In this document: positions 58,263 through 64,000 of the stretch, piece by piece | How the letters are laid out: every line of letters starts with the position of its first letter | How positions within the stretch are numbered: position 1 is the stretch's first letter | Source of the DNA: Rhynchonema sp. JSB1_4 | Lineage: Eukaryota > Nematoda > Chromadorea > Monhysterida > Xyalidae | Direction of reading: 5' to 3' | Length of the DNA: 64,000 nucleotides | Assembly (NCBI GenBank): GCA_030248065.1 | Contig: JASAMV010004859.1 | Span: forward strand, 1-64,000 | Position numbers and translations under genes: made by a program | Notes under the pieces: model-generated | Database searches by the model: none | Told to the model about the DNA's origin: nothing | What the model saw: only the letters and a program-made list of their open reading frames with translations

Positions 58263-59785
58263 CAGGGTTGGGCAAAAAAAACGACGGCGTTTTTTCTTAA
58301 AAAAACGACGTTTTTTTTAAAAAAAACGCCTGGGTCGTTTTTCTTTTTTTTAAACCCTGAATTTCCTTGATTTTCCCTGATTTTTCAGGGAAAGTACCCT
58401 GATTATCAAGGAAAATCAATTTTTTGTCCCATTTTTTTCAAAAAATTTTCGACCAATTTTTACTTTGTCGAGGTACGTCGATATACGGAGTTTGACTTTC
58501 AGTGATGACCCCGGCCAAAGTTGGTCCCATGATGCGGGTCTGATATGGGACCTTAACAAGTCGCTAGAAAAGGGTTGAAACCCGTTTATTTTGCCTCAGA
58601 ACACATAGAATTGCTTCATTTAAAGTGCAAGGGACATAATTCATATTTGCAAAATGGGACCATTTTTTATTGCTGGAAGTGAAAGCCGCAATCAAGGTGA
58701 CCATCCTTCAAAAAGAAGTACCGTCTAAAAGTGTCAAATGAACTGTCAAAAAGTGTGCCAAAGGTGCACCTCTGGGAGTATAAGCACCAACTGATCTAGC
58801 CGCCCCCCAGACATGATTTTCAGGCATCGTACGGAAGCAGCACTTCACCGAACGAACGAAGTTGGAAAATCGATGTTGCACGATATGACCGTCACACCGA
58901 CGGAGTGAGTTGAAAAATCATAAGTCCTTCAAAAAGGCTCATTTCGCGATTCTGAAACCGGTTCTGGAACCGGTCAAATTTGCCGTATTGGTTTATGTTT
59001 TATTGAAGTGCACCAGTGTCGGTGTCCACTCGTAGAGGTGGACCTTTGGTGGACCACCTTCTGTTGCGTCCCCAATGTGCATAGTCTTATATATGTAATC
59101 ACCGAAACATTTTCATTTGACTTCCGATCCGTTGACACTTGTTGACACATCGAACTGAAAATGTTTCGGTGATTACATATATAAGACTATCTACATTGGG
59201 GACGCAACAGAAGGTGGTCCACCAAAGGTATCGACCTCTACGAGTGGACACCGACACTGGTGCACTTCAATGAAACATAAACCAATACGGCAAATTTGAC
59301 CGGTTCCAGAACCGGTTTCAGAATCGCGAAATGAGCCTTTTTGAAGGACTTATGATTTTTCAACTCACTCCGTCGGTGTGACGGTCATATCGTGCAACAT
59401 CGATTTTCCAACTTCGTTCGTTCGGTGAAGTGCTGCTTCCGTACGATGCCTGAAAATCATGTCTGGGGGGCGGCTAGATCAGTTGGTGCTTATACTCCCA
59501 GAGGTGCACCTTTGGCACACTTTTTGACAGTTCATTTGACACTTTTCGACGGTACTTCTTTTTGAAGGATGGTCACCTTGATTGCGGCTTTCAGTTCCAG
59601 CAACAAAAAATGGTCCCATTTTCCAAATATGAATTATGTCCCTTGCACTTTAACCACGTTTTCTTCAAAACATGAGCGTTTTCCAATTTTTTTCAGGGCA
59701 TATTTTGGTCATCTGGGCGTTTTAAAAAAACGTTTTTTTAAAAAAAAACGATTTTTGAGAAAAAAACGTTTTTTGCCCAACCCTG
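58263..59785. mobile_element. hAT-like MITE carrying a nested foldback element
   Basis: Ends CAGGGTTGGGCAAAA ... TTTTTTGCCCAACCCTG with a perfect duplication GCCACCAC (58255-58262, 59786-59793). After removing the nested 58624-59649 segment, the remaining sequence aligns with the 459-bp element at 10064-10522 (shared GATGACCCCGGCCAAAGTTG and AAAAGGGTTGAAACCCG). Confidence 0.92.
58624..59649. mobile_element. Foldback element 3 (1,026 bp, TTAA site)
   Basis: TTAA at 58620-58623 and 59650-59653; the empty TTAA is present at 10421-10424 in the related hAT MITE. Ends AGTGCAAGGGACATAATTC ... and complement. Arms of about 500 bp are nearly identical, with only occasional differences such as GTCTAAAAGT versus GTCGAAAAGT, around a centre near 59137. 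No transposase. Confidence 0.93.
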
Positions 59786-59833
59786 GCCACCACCACAAAT
59801 TCATAGAGCACTTTTAGACGCCCAGCTGCATCA

Positions 59834-59905
59834 TCCGGCGTGGTCTAGTGGTTAGGATTTGCGGCTCTCACCCGCAAGGCCCGGGTTCAATTCCCGGCGC
59901 CGGAA
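59834..59905 (+). tRNA. tRNA-Glu (anticodon CTC)
   Basis: A complete 72-base cloverleaf: acceptor TCCGGCG/CGCCGGA, D arm with GTGGTCTAGTGGTTAGGAT, anticodon stem TGCGG/CCGCA with loop CTCTCAC (U33 present, anticodon CTC), T arm CCGGG-TTCAATT-CCCGG and discriminator A. A and B boxes are intact, so it should be transcribed by Pol III. It lies 48 bp after the hAT-like element. A run of four T (59914) downstream may serve as terminator. Confidence 0.95.
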
Positions 59906-60354
59906 TTCACATTTTGTCACGTTTTTGTACATTTTGTCAAGGTGGCTTTTGATAATATGACTAACGCCCCGCGCGCCACGTGAAATTTTTATGCTGAAGT
60001 GGACCACTGAAAGGTACAATTTCATGCATATCCAATTAACATTTAGGTAGAATGGTGTGCCAGTAGGACTTTTGTCGAAATGTGCTTTCTGTTCAGCTGA
60101 CTGGAGTGCGTTACATTTTTTTTTCAATTACGATCAGTCAACTTTGCAATAATGTGCCAAAACATCTGTATTATCCAGCAAAATAGCAGTTCTGCGTTGC
60201 TAATAAAACGCTCAATTGCTGACGACGGCAAATAAGTCATTTTGACGCCAAAGAAAAATACCCATGGTGAGTTTTTGTGTGCGCACGGCGAATAAAGAGA
60301 AAATACAACACACAAAGGTGACTGTGAAACGAAAGTCATCCTGGATGAAATGTA
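59906..60354. other. No supported gene
   Basis: Short minus-strand frames only, without domains or clear splice sites. Confidence 0.3.
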
Positions 60355-61692
60355 ATGCACTCCGGCGTTGTTTTCGCCCGTCCCAAAGTGTTACGTTTAA
60401 GTGCGATGCCCGCCACCAACCAGCAACCAGCAACCCCATCCACGCCACCCGTGGTGTCAGCAGCAGGCACTCCTGGCGTCAATCGACGAAGCAGTGTGCA
60501 AGTCGGTATTGCTGCTAGCAATAAGGCATCGCCAAGTCGGTCACTCATTTATCGATATAGCATTATTTTTATTTTTGGTTTGTTGTGAGATTGGGGATGG
60601 AGACCTCGCAATAGTCATTGTACCATCCGTCGTCTGCAACGCGAATGTCTGACTGATGGGCATATGACAACATGCGGGTGCCAGTCAGATATAGTCAATA
60701 TCGCGTGAAATTTGAAAGAATATGTAATACATGCAGTATGTCCATGAGCAGAGGCGGTTAGGGGATCACAAACGAAAACTTTGTTGAAAGCAGTTATTGC
60801 TTAGCAGGTAGAGAAGCTCGAATTGCTGAAATTGGTTCCATAGATGGGATACAATGTATTACTCGAGCATGGAATTTCCACATTTTGCCTTTGTAAATCG
60901 AATAATACCAGCTATACAAATTGCGTCTATGCATGCCTGATATTGACGGTGAAAACATGCCAATATTGTGCATAGGTGTGCCCCGGGTGTTGATGCCGCG
61001 TCACGCGCTCGTCTGGCAAACGGATGTCACGAACAAAGACGAATGGACTCGCGTGCAGACAATGGACAGCCGGGTGTTCCCGTTGTTGAACAAGGCCTTC
61101 AAAACGATCGACCAAGCGCACTATCCCACTGGCAGGCAGGGTAGTGCATGGGCAACCCCTCACCCTCTGAGACTGCGAAAGTCCAAACATCGGCTCTCAG
61201 GCGCAAGATTCAAATCCGAACAATTCGGACTTTACCGGACATGTCCTCACTAACCCAACAATGAGCCTTTTGTCTTAAGCTTAGGCTTAACATAACGCGC
61301 AGGCACTATATTTGAGCTCGCATAAGAGCAAGCTTGAAGATTATAAATGAAACGACAAATCTTTCACGCATTTCTGTCCGTGAACACCCATGTTGTTACC
61401 TTTCTCCCCCCCGCGATACTGCACTACACTGCCTGGCTACCCGTTCCCACCGCGGAGTCAGTGCTACAACGGTCAAGCAGTGGCCATATTGGACGCACTG
61501 AGGGAATTGAACTATAAAGTGATAACCATGTCAACAACGACTATTTCAACGAAGACACTCTTCTCGTGGACATTGACGCGCGATTGATTCTCGTTCGGCC
61601 GTCAAACTTGGTGGTGTGGCAGGACCTGTTTCGGTCGTACTTATGGCATTTCTTTGACCGCGATGGTCATGGTTCACATTGTTTGACAACGT
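60355..61692 (+). CDS. Possible multi-exon gene of unknown function
   Basis: Three plus-strand stretches look coding. At 60403-60588 a Pro/Ala/Ser-rich N-terminus (MPATNQQPATPSTPP) ends in a hydrophobic segment (SLIYRYSIIFIFGLL), like a signal anchor. At about 60976-61132, after ATAG, comes RVLMPRHALVWQTDVTNKDE and on to HYPTG. At about 61510-61692 a frame reads NEDTLLVDIDARLILVRPSN and LVVWQDLFRSYLW. Their composition differs from the surrounding noise, but exon boundaries are uncertain and I do not recognise the family. It would converge with ISY1. These may be parts of one gene, or chance frames. Confidence 0.25.
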
Positions 61693-62424
61693 GACACATC
61701 ATTTTGACACACCCTGGCTCACGCCTACACAGGCCTCAGCAAATATCTATTTAGGCGGCTGTCTTTCAAAAATATAGCTGTTTTGGCCCCCTTGTTTTAT
61801 CACCCGCTGCTTGGCACCAGCCAGGAAGACTTGTGCGCACATTTTATGTGTTAACCGTTTTGATAACAACACAAAAAATTCACACTTTGATTGCCTGCTT
61901 GAACATCGAGGGGAAAAATTGTGCAAGATCTGAGCAGCGAACATAGTCTGTTTCCAGAACTAAGCAAGAAATCTAAGGTCTAGGAATGTTTGTGAATAAC
62001 TGCCATGCTTTTGTTTGTGAAAAGCTACGTCCTGAATCGTGATAAAAAAGCGGTCAGAGTTAAATTCCAGTTTAAGATTTTCATTCATAACTGACACAAA
62101 CAAATTCAAATAAACTTTCAAAAACACCAAACGAGCTTCACATCCGAAAATAAAACAATAACCGTAACAAATCTGATCACGAAGTCTGCCTTGGTTGCTC
62201 CGTTTGATAGCCGAGCAAGATGCGAGCTTGATTTGACTGTTCCACTAATGTGTCACTTGCGTATTTTGCCAATAAATCCATTTTCTTTCGATGAACCAGA
62301 GCTTCTTCGATCTGAAATATGCCACTGCATTTTCGCAAGCAAACCATCCCATTACCTATTACGTCTGAATTTCAGCTGCAACCGAACACAAAAGACAACC
62401 ACAGCCGCTATAATTCTATCACTG

Positions 62425-64000
62425 TTATTGCATTGGCCTCAATAAATGTTTGCCCAATAATCCACGCCTCCTCGTGCCTACTTCTTTCTGCGAGGGCACA
62501 GCGACTTGCGCGATGTATTTCGGCTGTCCGTGTTCGTCCAGATCCATTTTGGACACTTTCGGCGGTCGAGACGGACCCTCACCACGCGCGCGCACGGACG
62601 GGGGCACAAACAGTGGTGCGTTGTCCTGCAGTAATATTGAAACATCATCATGCAATTACCAGAATAAGCAAGATAAGCACTCGTCGCGGTCCAGTGTAGT
62701 TTCTCGCGGAGAGAGAAACCCCCTAAGGTACATTAATTTCCTCCACCAGGGTACATAAATTTCTCCAATCTCTGCCCATAATAGGCATTTTAGGTCTAAA
62801 ATTTGCATTTTTAGACCTAAAGTGAGTAATTTTTAAGTCAATGTTGTCTAAGGTCGCCAAAAAAACCCTTTTTTAGAGAATTTGGGTATTCCACCTTTTC
62901 CCAAAAGGGGTACGCTAATTTCCCTCCTAAAAGGAGGGAGGTACACTAATTTCCCCACCTGAACATGAACCACAGGGTCACAGTCAGGCACACAAAACAC
63001 TTTTTTTATCTTGCCCATTGCTGGGGGGTTGGATGATAGTTTAGACGGGTCGGTGTGAGTTTATTCGGAAATTTGTAGAATAATCTCCGAACCCTGGAGG
63101 CTTATTTGGGACATAAGCCCGTCGGAAGGATTAATCGAAATTCTTCGCCACGGTCATGGGACGCCCCCAAACCCTGTCCCACCAGCCAATCCGCAAAATT
63201 AATGCAAACTGCAAAGACCAAAAAAATCACACCCACATCTTCATTGGGGTCATCGTCGACCGAGTAAATATTCGTTTCCTCATCATCTGGCTCTTTCTGA
63301 TCCCCACCACTTGAGCCCTGTTGTTGCGAATGCTGCTGCTCGAGTTTCTTCGCTTTCCACTCGGCTATCGCGCGCTGACGAGCTGAAAAAAAGGAGATAA
63401 AAAATTATAGGCTCGCGTCAAAAAATACTTCCAGAACACGAGAAAAGATGCCATTCTAAGAAAAAAAGCTCACATTTTTTCTCCGCTTTTTGTTCCAGCG
63501 GAATCAACAGGCCATCATCGTCGTCCATGTACCTAAATAATTCATATTTTTTGCAAACCTTGGAAAAATATATATAGGCAAACCACTCCAACACGAGCCC
63601 GATTTCGCAGCTGGCAGAATAGTGAAACATTCTGACGTGGCCGCTGATTTGGAAATGTTACACGTTGAAGAACACAAAATGGAGCATGATGATTTTCTTT
63701 CTATTTGCTTTGAATACACACCACCTTCGAAATCGGGCTCGTGTTGGTGTTGTTTGCCTTTTACTCAGCCGAAGAAACGTACGAAAACAATTGCAATCCT
63801 GGCGTCGCGAGATTTTAAATCAAATTAAATTTAAATTAAATTCAAAATTAAAGGAACCCCACTAGCAAGAATTTGAAGTCAGTGAAAAGTGTGGAAACAA
63901 ACAACGACCAACCCATAATAATCAGCATCAATATCGCGCATCAGTTCGGCCCTCGTCTTTCTGTGCGTCTCGACCACAGCAGGTTGGAACAGTTCACGAA
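62425..64000 (-). CDS. isy1: Pre-mRNA-splicing factor ISY1 (3' part; 5' part lies beyond the window)
   Basis: ISY1 is a component of the catalytic spliceosome (NineTeen-complex associated). Exons on the minus strand: from beyond 64000 to 63913, 63532-63474, 63382-63237, 62625-62425; all junctions are GT-AG and in phase. They encode RELF...HRKTRAELMRDID and YYGYMDDDDGLLIPLEQKAEK, then AIAEWKAKKLEQQ with an acidic DDEETNIYSVDDD stretch, and finally GQPKYIAQVAVPSQKEV. Order and spacing follow the ISY1 C-terminal half (KTRAELM, YYGYLDEDDG, PLEQ, INIYAV, HVPVPSQ). The last residues (GTRRRGLLGKH...) are short and diverged; a further small exon could be missed. A diverged MITE lies in the last intron. 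Confidence 0.88.
62692..62965. repeat. Diverged CAGTGTAGTT-type MITE remnant in the last ISY1 intron
   Basis: Begins CAGTGTAGTTTCTC and contains ATTTTAGG..TAAAATT and GTACACTAATTTCCCC, as in the family at 27778-28155, but no matching right terminus or duplication is visible. Confidence 0.55.

Overview
This window looks like animal nuclear DNA: intron-rich genes with GT-AG splice sites and consistent phases, no operons, and very dense repeats. Degenerate runs of TTAGGC/GCCTAA (the nematode telomere unit) recur, and one gene encodes a rhodopsin-like receptor, so a nematode is the best guess. The species cannot be named from the sequence.

Genes I could assemble exon by exon: (1) a Tc1/mariner-superfamily DDE transposase gene on + (19687-24533, seven exons, 746 aa) with exactly 82 residues between the second catalytic Asp and the Glu and a roughly 310-residue non-catalytic N-terminus; (2) a UBE2J2-type E2 gene on - (19168 to about 16742) facing away from it, with a frame-breaking deletion in exon 2; (3) a secreted trypsin-like serine protease on + (38537-42977, 14 exons) with His-rich segments; (4) a seven-helix GPCR on - (49272-47642, five exons, 364 aa); (5) the 3' half of the splicing-factor gene ISY1 on - (64000-62425, running off the window). 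Smaller supported pieces are a PAN/apple-like terminal exon (774-941, -), a tRNA-Glu(CTC) gene (59834-59905, +), tRNA-derived sequences, and several unassigned exons or ORFs.

Most of the window is repeats. Two arrays of a 362-bp satellite (about 12565-16408 and 31764-33597) share variant monomers in the same order. A 2.29-kb unit is tandemly repeated about 2.5 times at 49650-55370. A complete 1,120-bp non-autonomous LTR element lies at 8149-9268 (207-bp LTRs, ATATT target duplication, primer-binding site and polypurine tract). Many MITEs can be delimited to the base: hAT-like elements with CAG termini and 8-bp duplications, Tc1/mariner-like elements with TA, PIF/Harbinger-like elements with TTA, and three 1.0-1.75 kb near-perfect foldback elements flanked by TTAA.

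The transposase gene could be domesticated or an unusually intron-rich element; I see no terminal inverted repeats flanking it. The foldback elements have no transposase of their own, and their TTAA sites do not match the TA sites expected for the transposase encoded here, so that gene is not an obvious mobiliser for them. The genes do not form one pathway: the window holds unlinked housekeeping (UBE2J2, ISY1), secreted-protease and receptor genes embedded in transposon-derived sequence.
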